Positions 21,759 through 31,751 of a stretch of 64,000 nt of DNA are shown here, one piece after another. The stretch comes from Gracilaria gracilis (Eukaryota; Rhodophyta; Florideophyceae; Gracilariales; Gracilariaceae). The position numbers and the translations under genes are program-made. The notes beneath the pieces are model-generated. The model worked only from the letters and a program-made list of their open reading frames with translations, made no database searches and was not told the origin of the DNA. Numbering within the stretch: the first letter of the stretch is position 1; every line of letters begins with the position of its first letter. The stretch lies in the NCBI GenBank assembly GCA_030374805.1, contig JARGSG010000006.1, forward strand, positions 806,001 to 870,000, in the 5' to 3' direction.

Positions 21759-22815
21759 CCTATCAGACGCCTCATAAACAGACCCTTGGAATGCAAGCAA
21801 CTAATGTACACCCGTGCGTTCTATTTCGCAGGGACGGAAAACAGCTAATGGAATCACCGCTCTACAGGTGGATGACTCTTTTGGTCATGGTTCAGCAGAT
21901 TTTCTCCAATCAGAAGAAGTGGTGTGCCGATTCCAATCGAAGCCACGCAAATTGTTGGGTATGAAAGATGGTGGGGTATTCAATGGTGTGCTTCTATATG
22001 AAAATGGGGATAGAACATACACTATGACTCAAAGGGAAAAGCTGAAGAACCTTAAGTCAGTTGAAGACGCTGAAGAGTTCAAGAGTATCCGTGCAGCAGC
22101 ACAGTACATTGACAACTGCGTCCGTCCTGATATCTGCGCTGCCATGCAGCTGATTGCTACAGATGCGGACGGACCAACGTCGGATCAGATGAAAGCTCTT
22201 AATGCTGCGGTGAAGCATTGTCACTCGACCAGTGAAACTGGCTTACGCTACGTTTTCCTTGATTTGGGTTCCGTCCGCTTGGTGTTGCTCACAGATGCTT
22301 CGTTTGCGAATACTGTAGATCTGAAGTCTCAGTTGGGATTTGTCCTCCTCATGGTGGACAAACATGGCCATGCCAACATGCTGCACTACGGCAGCTCGCG
22401 CTGTAAGAAAGTTGCTCGTTCTGTGATGGCGGCTGAGATAGACGCACTGGTCTATGGATTTGATAATTCCTTTATTGCCCAAGACAAGTTGTCAGAGATA
22501 CTTGGTTATACAGTGGATATAGATGGTTATATTGATTCTCGAACTCTCTTTAATGTGGTGGCTAACAATGCTGGAACATTGGAAAAACGTCTCCAGATTG
22601 ACGTTTCCGCTTTTCGTGAAAGTCACGAAAGAGAAGAACTAGACAGCTTCTCGTGGATACCAAGCAAAGCAAATATTGCGGATGCAATGACGAAGGCATG
22701 CAATTGGAACAAACACGCGTTATGGGATATAATGGTTCAAAACAAGTTCGAAGTTACTGCGAAAGGATGGGTTCGCCGCTTTGAAGGAAGTACTTCAAAA
22801 ATGGAAAAAGATTGA
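21759..22815 (+). pseudogene. Copia-B RT C-terminus and RNase H
   Basis: Continues the Pol after frameshifts near 21757 and 21850. ITALQVDDSFGHGSADFL holds the catalytic box (VDD) with an unusual context. Later blocks are IRAAAQYIDNCVRPDICAAM (the copia Y-x-x-x-x-x-RPD block), VLLTDASFANTVDLKSQLGF (RNase H Asp) and RSVMAAEIDALVYGFD (Glu). SWIPSKANIADAMTKACNW corresponds to the usual A-D-x-x-T-K near the end. The frame ends at 22815, two bases before the 3' LTR. Confidence 0.8.
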
Positions 22816-22816
22816 G

Positions 22817-23218
22817 TGTGAATGATCTTAGTCGTTTGCAGGAAGAAGAGACTCTACAACTACTGGCAATGCGTGGACGCGTACATGTACATCTGTACAT
22901 GTCTATCTGTATGCTACACGATCTGCCATTGATGATAATGCTTGTCATATGCTTTAACGGAATTGTGATCTATGCATCTGCGTGTAGTGCTAATGATGTA
23001 TTTAGTAGATGTTAAGAGCACATAAGCTCTCTAGTAGAACCACAACATCAACAACGATTTATACTACAACTCCACTGACCTCCAATCTACTGTACGTCTG
23101 CGCCACCAGCGCCCGGCAGGTTACCCCGAATCTGCTTCTCTCTCGTTGGACTTCAGCAACGCACTTCGGACTACCGGGCACGCGCGCGTCTGTGGTTCGA
23201 ACCCCCGGCCGTTTGATA
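22817..23218 (+). repeat. Copia-B 3' LTR
   Basis: Same length (402 bp) and same start (TGTGAATGATC) and end (GTTTGATA) as the 5' LTR at 17452-17853, with scattered substitutions. The B-box-like GGTTCGAACCC is kept, while the right half of the T-arm-like stem is changed. Confidence 0.85.
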
Positions 23219-24519
23219 TCATCATCCGTTCCTGAACTTGAAAGAGCGTCCGCCTTGGCGTTTAAACTTCCCTTCTTGTAGGAGACTTTGTAGTTAAATT
23301 CGGCGAGCCGTAGTCTCCGTTGCATTAGGCGGCCAGAAGGTTTCGTGACGGACATTAACCATCGCAATGCAAAGTGGTCCGTATTAACTGTGAAGTGTAC
23401 ACCCATGAGATATGGTCAAAGCGTTTGCAGCGCCCATACCATGGCGAGATATTCTTTCTGGGATACCGAGTAGTTCCGGTCATGAATTTTGAGTGACCTA
23501 GACCAGTACGCAATGGGTTTTCACTCCCCGTCGGGTGTTGTTTGAAACAACGCACACCTGATTTGGTAGTCACTAGAATCTGTGTCGACGGTATAAGGTA
23601 AACCTGTCTTTGGCAACGATAAGATTGGTGCAGAGGTAACTGCCTCTCTAAGAGAGTGGAAAGCTTCCGCTTGCGCGGGAGCAAGAGGTCCCAGTTTTGG
23701 TGGTTGTTCTTTTTTCAAAAGGTCGTTGACAGGTCCCGCGATATTTGCAAAGCGCGGTATAAATCGTCTGTAGACGTTACATAGCCCTAAAAAACGCGAA
23801 GTTCCGTTCGAGTTGTCGGGTGTTTGGCCTCTTTGAGCGACTCCACCGGCGCATCAGCGATCATTAAGCGTCCTGGACGGATGATGTGCCCTAGATACCT
23901 AACCAAATCGGTGAAAAACTCACACTTTCTGAACTTTAGAGAGATTTCTGCATCACGGAGCGTGGTCGTGATCTTACGAACGTGGTACAGGTGGTCATTC
24001 AAACAAAAATGATATCCTCAAGGTAGACGAAGCAACTCCGCCACTCGAAGCGAGCAAGAAGGATGTCCAAAGAGCGCTGAAAGGTAGCGGGGGCGTTTGT
24101 CAGTCTAAATGGCATACGCTTAAAGCGGTATAACCCTGAGTGGCAGACGAATGCCGTTTTATCACGGTCTTCCGATCGGACGGGTACTTGCTAGTACTTC
24201 CAGTTCGCATCCAAGATTCAAAACACCACGGCCTCGCCGAGAGAATCAATATACTTGAGTCCATACGGGGTATGGGGTACACGTATTTTACGGTGAGTTT
24301 GTTCAAGCAACGGTAATTGATGCAAAAATGCCAGGACCCATTGGGTTTCTGAGCCAGTTTAACTGGGGATGCCCACGGCGATTGAGCTGGTTCAATCACG
24401 CTTGCGCGGGGCATTTTATCCACTTGGAATTGTTCCCCTTGCCTTGCTTTGGGACCTGCCTTGTACGGGTGCTGAGCAAGTGGTCTCGAGTCGGGTAGCA
24501 AATCAATCCGGTGTTCCAT
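23219..24519 (-). pseudogene. Gypsy-B reverse transcriptase and RNase H
   Basis: Minus-strand Pol fragments, heavily frameshifted. From the upstream end: MEHRIDLLPDSRPLAQHPYK, QVDKMPRASVIEPAQSPWAS, NGSWHFCINYRCLNKLTVKY, then damaged blocks. Near 24000 MNDHLYHVRKITTTLRDAEI and FFTDLVRYLGHIIRPGRLMI are the post-catalytic RT thumb region. RNase H near 23600-23250 reads YTVDTDSSDYQIRCALFQTT, SQKEYLAMVWAL (Glu present), FTVNTDHFALRWLM and KADALSS. Each block aligns with Gypsy-A at 32.7-33.98 kb. The fragment ends where Copia-B is inserted at 23218. Confidence 0.75.
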
Positions 24520-25711
24520 TGTTGTGATTTATCCAAGAGATCCGTCTCACATTGGAGTGAACGCACGGAACATTTCGCGTAAATTTTGACGATTGGACTC
24601 CGGCACGTGGCTGAGGTCTAACTCTTCCAACACCTTTACAGGGTCGAGCTTGTCGTAACTCGTGGGAGTGGCCTTCTTTTCGAGTCGTTCGTGCATTCAA
24701 CCCCTCGGGGGGAGAGATGACTTCTTCCTCCCCATCCTTAGTTGAAGATTTATCTCTTTCAATTGCAGGCTCGACGATCCCGAGTACTTCGGAGGCAGAC
24801 ACCTTTGTAGGGATTAATGCCGTAGGGTGTGGGAGCACCGTACCAATGACTTGGTTTTTCGATAGGTAATGGGGCTTCTTGCCAAAGGAGGCTACCAAAA
24901 CCTGAAAAGGGTGGCCACCAGATATATGGGAGACCCCGTTTGCCAGGGCAAGCTGATACTTCTCGTATAAAGAGGTGAGTGGTTGAACAACCCTTAGACC
25001 AAGGGGTGCAGCCGTAACGTTGACCACCACTTTTGATTCTGGCTGAATTGCCACTAACCGTGCAACAAGTAGTTTTGGCGACTCTTTCGGAGGTGACGAA
25101 TACTGTAGGGGGGCTGCGAGTGGTACCAATTTGGATGAGCAACGCCTAAGCTGGCGACGAACTATGGGTACTACCGAACCATCCTCCAATTCAACTTCCC
25201 GCGAGCGCGGGCGTATTGCCTCGACGTATCGGTCGCAGACGTCACATTCCAAAATACCTGGGGCAGCTAGCGTCTTACAGACGATGAACTCGATATGTAC
25301 GACACAGTTGCCAATTCTCACAACGAGTGAAACCATACTTGGAGTCTTCAGATGGTTATTGTTATCGTCCGCTACGTCCATAGCGGGTCACTGACGAACA
25401 CGGGCACGCACTTCCGGCGGTAATAACGATTCAACAATCAAGTTGGGGCCAGCACCTGTATCTAGAATAGACAGATGGCGCACCATATACTGGGTGGATA
25501 GGCCAAGGTCTGTGAAAACTTTGTAGTTCCGCTTGGCCATCACCATGACTCGATCCGAGATCCAGTTGTTCCTATGCCACATCCACGGGCGACGCAGCAC
25601 ACCATTGGTGTTAGAGTCTACGTCTAGTGTGCACAAGGATTTCCTCGAAAAGGTTTCGACCTGGGAGCGAGGCTGTGACGCCTCGAACGCCGATAACCTC
25701 GAGTCGGGCAC
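24503..25711 (-). pseudogene. Gypsy-B protease and protease-RT linker
   Basis: The retropepsin active site LDTGAGPNLIVESLLP lies near 25450, directly continuous in frame with the end of Gag (MVMAKRNYKVFTDLGL), so in this element Gag and Pol are one reading frame. A stop near 25388 and a restart follow, with VVRIGNCVVHIEFIVCKTLA and ILECDVCDRYVEAIRPRSRE, matching Gypsy-A. The linker VSHISGGHPFQVLVASFGKK and NQVIGTVLPHPTALIPTKVS also aligns with Gypsy-A. Confidence 0.75.
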
Positions 25712-27838
25712 CTCTCCAATGGAGACTTACCCACTCAGTTTCCCTAGGTGATATCCGTTCTAACGAAAACGGCGGCCTGCACGGCTGTCGACGATGGGGC
25801 GGCCTGTGGAACAGCGACAGAACTATTTGTGGCTGCGGGTAGAATAACAGTAGCGGACTGAACCGAGTAAGCAAAGATCCTAGAAGAACCCGATTTTTGC
25901 AACACTACAGCATTAGCTGGCGAAATTTTACGAGAAAACTCGGTCTGTGCACACAGATAGGCTGTTGCAGGTACGGATCCGTGTTTTTCTGGGGTCAGGG
26001 CTTCATAGTGAACCACAAATTTGGTCATCTCTTTCAAAGTGAGAGTACACTTTGGCGATAAATGACCGTGGATGTAGCACAGGTGACAGGTCAATCTGGA
26101 AGCAGTCTCGGGCATCCCATTGTCTTGGAACTTTACCACGCAGGCTTCCATCCATCCAGGCCTTTTGTGGCAACTACCAGTGGCGTATGGGATCTGGGGT
26201 CCGCGTATGCGAGGGCGATCTGCATACAGCAGCTGAGTATCCGTTTCACACGAGGCAACCGTGGTGGACGGGAGCTCCGAAGTTGCGACAGAAACGAGTT
26301 CATCCTGTGTAAAGTGCAAGTTATCGACCTTTTGACGATAGTGCTCCTGCGGCAGCAGTGAAGTCGACGACAGAGCGCCTTCAAGGTGTAAGGTCTTTCA
26401 CTTGATACGGCTATCTGTGCGAGCGCGCAGCGCGTCTCCTTCGGACTTTGCGTATTGTACCAGCTCGAGGTAGGTTACCCTTCTCCTATCCTCACGACGC
26501 TGGGCGACCTGAGTGCAAATAGCCGGGTCCAACCCGTCGATAAACATTGTGCAACGCTTCCCAGCGGTATAAACGTTACCACATCGCTGGAACGCTTTGT
26601 TCGGTCTCGCTGAAAATTTGACCTCCGTCTCCTTCGGGCGTTGCTTCGTTACCCGTAACGCGGGGATAGCTGCCTGAATAGCAGTCCCGGTCGTCTAAGA
26701 ACGGAGTAGGTATTGCACTGCTTCGGGCCAACAGATAACCCCTCCTTCAGAGGCGCGAGATGAACCTCTGACAGAATTGTATTGATCTTCAGCAAATCCA
26801 CGTAAGAATAAGGTAAGGTGACGTATGCTTGTCCCTCACTCATCCCTAGAATGTCGGCTCCCCCAACAAAACGTGACAAAAAGTCCAACACCATAATTGG
26901 GTCTTCTCTAGTAAAGCGCTGGTTACGTAACGACAAAGCCATCTTTTTGATGCAGTATTTCACCTTCCAATTACCCCGGGGTGTATGAGCCGAGCTGGAG
27001 TCCTCCAAACGGTAGGACCGGTACGATAAAAGCTTCTTGTATAAAGGGTTAAAAGGCTCCAGTACCCTCAGACCAGAGTGCTTCCTTCCCTTTTGTCGGG
27101 CTCTAACCACACCGTGAGTGGCTGTAGAACGGCGCGAGCACGACGGTGTCGGTCAGCTTCCATAGACGAGTCCGAAGAAGAGTAATCCGCCTATCGGTGA
27201 TGATGCACAGATGACTGGGACGAGTCAGAGTCGGCTTCATTGTGAACTTTCTTGGTGGAGTGGACCTTCGCGCGATCACGATGAAGTGCGCGATTGGATA
27301 CCACGGGTTGTGTGTCCGGGACGTTCTCTCCACCTCTAATGGTGTCTTCTAACGTCTCGAGACGAGCTAAAACGCGATTAAACATTGAATCAACTTTGTC
27401 AACCAAACCTGTAGAGCTACGTAGGACCTCTAATAAAGAGATCACATCGGTCCGTAGCACACGTAGTTCTTCAGATACACCTCCGACGAGATCGGCATTA
27501 ATCCTCATGCGGAGTTTATCGACTTCTGTGACGAGTGCGGAATGAGAGCTCTGCAGCACAGAAATCTGGGTATTTAGAGTCCGAACCTTCACCTGTAGTT
27601 CGCCAATGAGCGCATCATTACCTGCAACAGCAGTGTCCGGCCTTTTTATTGGGGCACCTGAGGACTCTGCCACGGGAGGCAACGACAACTTTGATGATGG
27701 TTTCTGGCTTCCGGGTTTCTTCTCGGTACCATCGGAACTGTCAAAGACCGACCGCGCGCGGCGGGGTACGTCAGCATCTCCCGAGCGGGGTTTGGACGGG
27801 CCAGCACTATGGTCACGGGACCGCTTGCCTGAGCCCAT
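25712..27838 (-). pseudogene. Gypsy-B Gag with CCHC zinc knuckle
   Basis: Start chosen at ATG 27838 (MGSGKRSRDHSAGPSK), the first Met with a plausible Gag N-terminus. It aligns with Gypsy-A Gag: LQVKVRTLNTQISVLQSSHS is a coiled-coil-like segment, then KLLSYRSYRLEDSS and DPIMVLDFLSRFVGGADILG. Downstream, in a segment absent from Gypsy-A, LTCHLCYIHGHLSPKC is a full C-x2-C-x4-H-x4-C zinc knuckle near 26090. Frameshifts lie near 27110, 26650 and 26320-26400. Gag packages element RNA, and the knuckle is expected to bind that RNA. Confidence 0.75.
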
Positions 27839-28134
27839 CGTTAAAAGAGGGTGAAAAGAACCAGAAAGTGAGAACAATCAGTAGAAACAACCAAATAGAG
27901 TGACCTCAAATGATTAATCCACACTCAACAGAGTTAATCAATAATCCAATATGGGACAGCAACACGTTTACTCGTTTACAGTTCGAACGAATTCTCCAGG
28001 CTCCCACAGCCTAGAAGTAGGGAACATCTGCTGGTAGTATCGGTGTTCCGAGTGGAATCTTCGACGCGGATTTACCCGTTGGCAGTACCGGTTATCCGTA
28101 TAAGATCAACGACTTCTAAGTCAGAAGACCAGTT

Positions 28135-28835
28135 TGTAGTGCAAACCCGGACGGGAAAAACACACGAAGGTGTCTGGTATCTTCCTCCCAGGGGGGTAGC
28201 TGAGCAAACAGAGCCCCTCGTGGGATGGGTGCATGAACCGGGTGTAAGACCGGGACCCACCGTCTCGACGAGCGAAGCGAGGGTGGCAGGGAGCCGAGGA
28301 GTCGAGATTTGAGAGGTATACTGCGAGGTGGATCGATGACGTCACCCACGGTGGATGATCCTCGCAAGAGTGATACCGTGGACCGCAGAACGCAAGATCA
28401 GGTAATGCAAAGGCGGCAAGGGCAAACAAGCAGCACCGGTAATCGGGGTGAGTGACACCTGCTAAACAGTACAAAAAACACTGGTAAAACACGGCATATT
28501 GGTGGCGAGTCGTGCTGTTGGCTTCACGAGGTGGATGACTAGTCCCACTCAAGGAGCCGACTCTCCGCAAGGAGAATATTGTGCACCAGGGGTTCCGTTC
28601 CTGAGTCAGAGACGGAAACTCGCTTGTTTGTCTTTACTTGACTGGGACTGCTCAGGCTCACAAACCTAAGTAGTGGTGGTCGGCAGTCCCGCACAGTATT
28701 GTAATTACCAAATAGATAGATAGATAGAAATAATCTAATGTATCCTTAAGAAGGGCGGCCTGCAAACGTACACGTGTATTACCCTACTCACTGCCACGGC
28801 ACTCATAACCAATACCAATTGGCGTCCTTCTACCA
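28135..28835 (-). repeat. Gypsy-B 5' LTR (probable)
   Basis: On the minus strand the block ends GCACTACA and is followed by AACTGGTCTTCTGAC. Gypsy-A's 5' LTR ends GCTCCACA and is followed by AGTGGTTCTCCGAC. The last 90 bases align well (CTCTGTTTGCTC, GAGGAAGAT, CACCTTCGTG, TTTTTCCCG against their Gypsy-A counterparts). The left limit at 28835 (TGGTAGAAGGACGCC) is set by weak similarity to TGAAGGACAACGCTCC and is uncertain. A (GATA)n run is inside it at about 28713-28730. No second LTR remains to confirm the length. Confidence 0.55.
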
Positions 28836-29317
28836 TGAACTATGGGTTGAAAAACTAGTCATAATTCCCTTCCCTGAGGTGTAGCTTCTTCATATCCATA
28901 TAACTCGCATCCGCGATGAACTCCGCGAAAACCGTTTCACTTCAAAAAAGGTCTTAAATAAGGTCAAGCACGATTAAGGTTATATGCCCAATTCACATAA
29001 AGTATTCTAACTTTGTTGACAATCTAGTGCTTGATAGCAAAGAAGCCAGGGTATTTAGTTACCAGGAGTATGCGCTTTAGTGCGACTGTATACAAACCCC
29101 TGATTTGAAGCGTGGCCGAAATTTCAACTCGGGCAGACCGTTTTTTTCTAATACCCTACCCCAAAAGCCCTGCCGACTTTGTTCCTTGCCCTTCATTGTC
29201 GCCTTACAACATCTTTAGGCAACCACACACTACCCTTTGGCACAGATTATGCCTTCTTTTGTCACCAACCACCTCCCACGTTACTACCTCATCGGCGGCC
29301 CAGTCGCTCGGATTAAT
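28836..29317. other. spacer between Gypsy-B and Gypsy-A
   Basis: About 480 bases with only short open frames. Its last five bases, TTAAT (29313-29317), are the left target-site duplication of Gypsy-A, so this stretch and the sequence after 39761 were once contiguous. I see no gene. Confidence 0.5.
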
Positions 29318-30169
29318 TGAAGGACAACGCTCCTTGGAGGCGATTTGAGGTACTTAGTTAATTTCCGCATCATGAGTTAGTAGATATATATGAGCTACAC
29401 CGCTATTAGCGTGTCGCCTCGCTGAGGTAATTTCCACACATGTACACGTGGATTGCACGACTCGAGGCGCCGCTTAGCGGGTGTGAATAGCACACGTATA
29501 GCATGGATATGTCGGGGGGAGTGCACCCAGCATTGCTGTATTTACTTAGATATTTTATAGATTATTTTGCCCGGCCCACCCACTGTCAGTGGTGCGCCGA
29601 GCAGAGTACTTAGAGGGTTGTGCACCGCTCCGCCAAGTAAACTGCCCCTTGCCAAGCAAGGACTTCTGGCTCTAACTATCACGCCTTCGCGGATCGTTCA
29701 CCTCCAAGTGGAGTGACGACCGCGTTGTTCACGTATAGTTACCCACCCTTGCGGCGTTCAGAGTATAACCACTATTTGTGTGTCTCGCTCCGACCTATTG
29801 TCGTATACTCGCCCCTGTATTGGGTTTGCTTTATCCTCCCTCTCTTTCCCCACTCTGGTGCTTTGCTTTCTCCCGTTTTTGGGTTTGCATTTTTGACCTG
29901 TTCGCAGTGACCCCGTTTCCGACACCTTGTCGTTGCCGTGCTACTCTCTTTCGAGGACTCATCTCGTGACCGTGTGAACACGTGGATCTCTACAGACTAC
30001 TAATCAGCCTAACGCTCCGACGCTTGTCGTGGTGGTTTGACCTCGGATTTACACCAGGCTTAGCTGTGTCATTCCCGGAGTGCTCCGTTTGCTGCGCTGC
30101 TCTGTCGAGGAGAAGATTCCGAACGTCTTCGTGAGCCTGCGCTTTTCCCGCCAAAGGCGTTGCTCCACA
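29318..30169 (+). repeat. Gypsy-A 5' LTR
   Basis: 852 bp, TG...CA ends. It contains an AT-rich TATTTTATAGATTATTTT stretch near 29552-29570 that could serve as a core promoter; this is inference from composition only. The right end is fixed by comparison with the 3' LTR, where similarity ends exactly at the target duplication. Confidence 0.93.
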
Positions 30170-30190
30170 AGTGGTTCTCCGACCTAGAAA
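30170..30190 (+). promoter_or_regulatory. Gypsy-A primer-binding site region
   Basis: The bases directly after the 5' LTR, AGTGGTTCTCCGACCTAG, lie where a tRNA primer would anneal. Gypsy-B has AACTGGTCTTCTGACTTAG at the same place, so the core TGGTyyTCyGAC is conserved between the two families. I cannot name the tRNA. Confidence 0.55.
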
Positions 30191-30350
30191 CGACTAGTTT
30201 TGTCGGAAGATTCACTCGTGAATTCACTCGTCGCGAGGTTATTCCTTTTGCCCTTGTCTCTATTTGGAAGTTCATTGGAAGTCCCAGCCAAGTGGCTGTC
30301 GATTATGCCGTTGTACGGTTGTTCTTGTCATAAATCTGTGAGATCGTCCG

Positions 30351-31751
30351 ATGACACGCAGTCAAACTAGAAGATCGGATCCGCCACTTCCGTCACGGAT
30401 CCCCATCCGTTCACGGCCCCGGACCGAAGGGATGCCGGCTACTGAAGCTGTGCCGACGATCACTCGACTTCCGCCCACGTCGTTGATCAACCCTCATCGA
30501 GGTGATGGACCGGCTCCTGCCGTTGCTGGTCCCGCCCCTATCGTAGGAGGTACGGTCTCTTCCGTAGCTCCCACTCCGGAGGCACCTCTGAGGGCTACTG
30601 TCAATGACCTTCCCCACTTAACTGTGGAAGAGCAGCTCCGATCCACGCGGGCTGCCCATGCTACCCTTGCTAAGGAGTTGTCGCTACTTCGAAAGAAGGT
30701 GGATGACACTGCTTTGCAGGACTTTTCTGAGGATCTCCGCGTATTGCGTGGTGATGTCAACTCCCTCTTGGAAGCTTTTGGAGGACCCACTAATTTCGTG
30801 GAGGACGTGGCTGAGAAGTTTACTCGCCTCCGCCCCCGGCTAGAAACGGTGGAACAAACCGTCCTGGTTGCAGCCAATCGTATGGCTGAGCCGGTTGCTG
30901 TTTCACACCGTGACAAGAAGGTCAGTGGATCCAAAGCATGCAAGGAGCGGAAGAACTACGACTCTGATTCGTCAGAATCTTCTCTTTCTTCACGCCGGTC
31001 AACCGGGTCTGATTCGTCCGACTCGTCGGTAGAAGAGGCCCCTCGTGAGCGTTCGTCACGCTCAAAGCGGTCATCAGCCACCCAAGGTGTGATACGCGCC
31101 CGCTCGAAGGGAAGGAAGCACTCTTGCTTAAAAGAGTTGTAGCCTACCAATCTGCTCAACAAGAAGCTGTTGTCATACCGTTATTACCGTTTGGAGGACT
31201 CCTCATTGGATAGAACTCCCCGTGGGACGGGAAAGGTGAAAGACTGTATCAAACGGATGCAGCTGTCGCTCCGTAATCCACTGTTTACAGGCGATGATCC
31301 CATCTTGGTGTTGGATTTCCTATCACGCTTTGTAGCGGAAGCCGACATCCTTGGGATGAATGAAGGACAGGCGTTTGTCGCGCTGCCCTATTTTCTACGC
31401 AGACTTGCGGAAGATCAGTACAACTCTGTAAGAGGTTCATCGCGCGCCTCTGAAGGAGGGGTTACTTGCTGGCCTGAAGCAGTTCAGTATCTACTGAGGT
31501 CCTATGCCACTGGTACCGCCATCCAGTCGGCTACGGCGTCCCTGCCTCGCTCCCAGGTCCGGATCCTCTCGAGAAAACAGGCCGTCGAAGACGTGAACTC
31601 AGAACACCTTGTTGTTCTTCGTCGAACGTGGATACAGGTAAGAAATAACCGGTTCCCGGAAAGAGTTATGGTGATGCCCAAACGCAATTACAAGGTCTAT
31701 GCCGACCTTGGCCTTTCACCCCAGTTATGGTGCGTTATCTCACTGTATTAG
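30351..31751 (+). pseudogene. Gypsy-A Gag, one TAG, zinc knuckle deleted
   Basis: ATG at 30351 (MTRSQTRRSDPPLPSR), 182 bases after the LTR. An N-terminal Pro/Thr-rich stretch and a helical segment (HATLAKELSLLRKKVDDTAL, then DLRVLRGDVNSLLEAFGG) precede a Ser/Asp/Arg-rich region. A TAG at 31140-31142 lies in frame; coding resumes as KKLLSYRYYRLEDSSLDRTP and DPILVLDFLSRFVAEADILG, as in Gypsy-B. Compared with Gypsy-B the segment holding the CCHC knuckle (about 0.9 kb) is missing and the flanks are joined near 31535-31600. The frame ends at 31751, just after a one-base deletion near 31725 that separates Gag from Pol. Confidence 0.8.

Larger units (their letters stand above)
17452..23218 (+). mobile_element. 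Copia-B: Ty1/copia element nested in Gypsy-B
   Basis: A 5767-bp element with two 402-bp direct repeats as LTRs (17452-17853 and 22817-23218). It interrupts Gypsy-B in the RNase H/integrase spacer: Gypsy-B reads LSSSGTDDD on the right side and VEALPVDDDD on the left, matching LSRLPTTGKVLAVDD in Gypsy-A. The five bases outside the LTRs are TCAAC on the left and TCATC on the right, a target duplication with one mismatch. Internal coding is gag, protease, integrase, RT and RNase H in copia order, with several frameshifts and stops. It is younger than Gypsy-B but now defective. Confidence 0.85.
13105..28835 (-). mobile_element. Gypsy-B: chromodomain Ty3/gypsy element, decayed, with nested Copia-B
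   Basis: Minus-strand order: LTR (28835-28135), gag (27838-25712), protease, RT, RNase H, then a break holding the whole Copia-B element (17452-23218), then integrase, chromodomain, and an antisense ORF on the plus strand (13105-14185). It is the sister family of Gypsy-A: every domain aligns, and both have the antisense ORF. It keeps the Gag zinc knuckle that Gypsy-A lacks. Its 3' end is cut at about 13.1 kb, losing the first part of the antisense ORF and the 3' LTR. Many frameshifts and stops show it is old. Confidence 0.8.
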
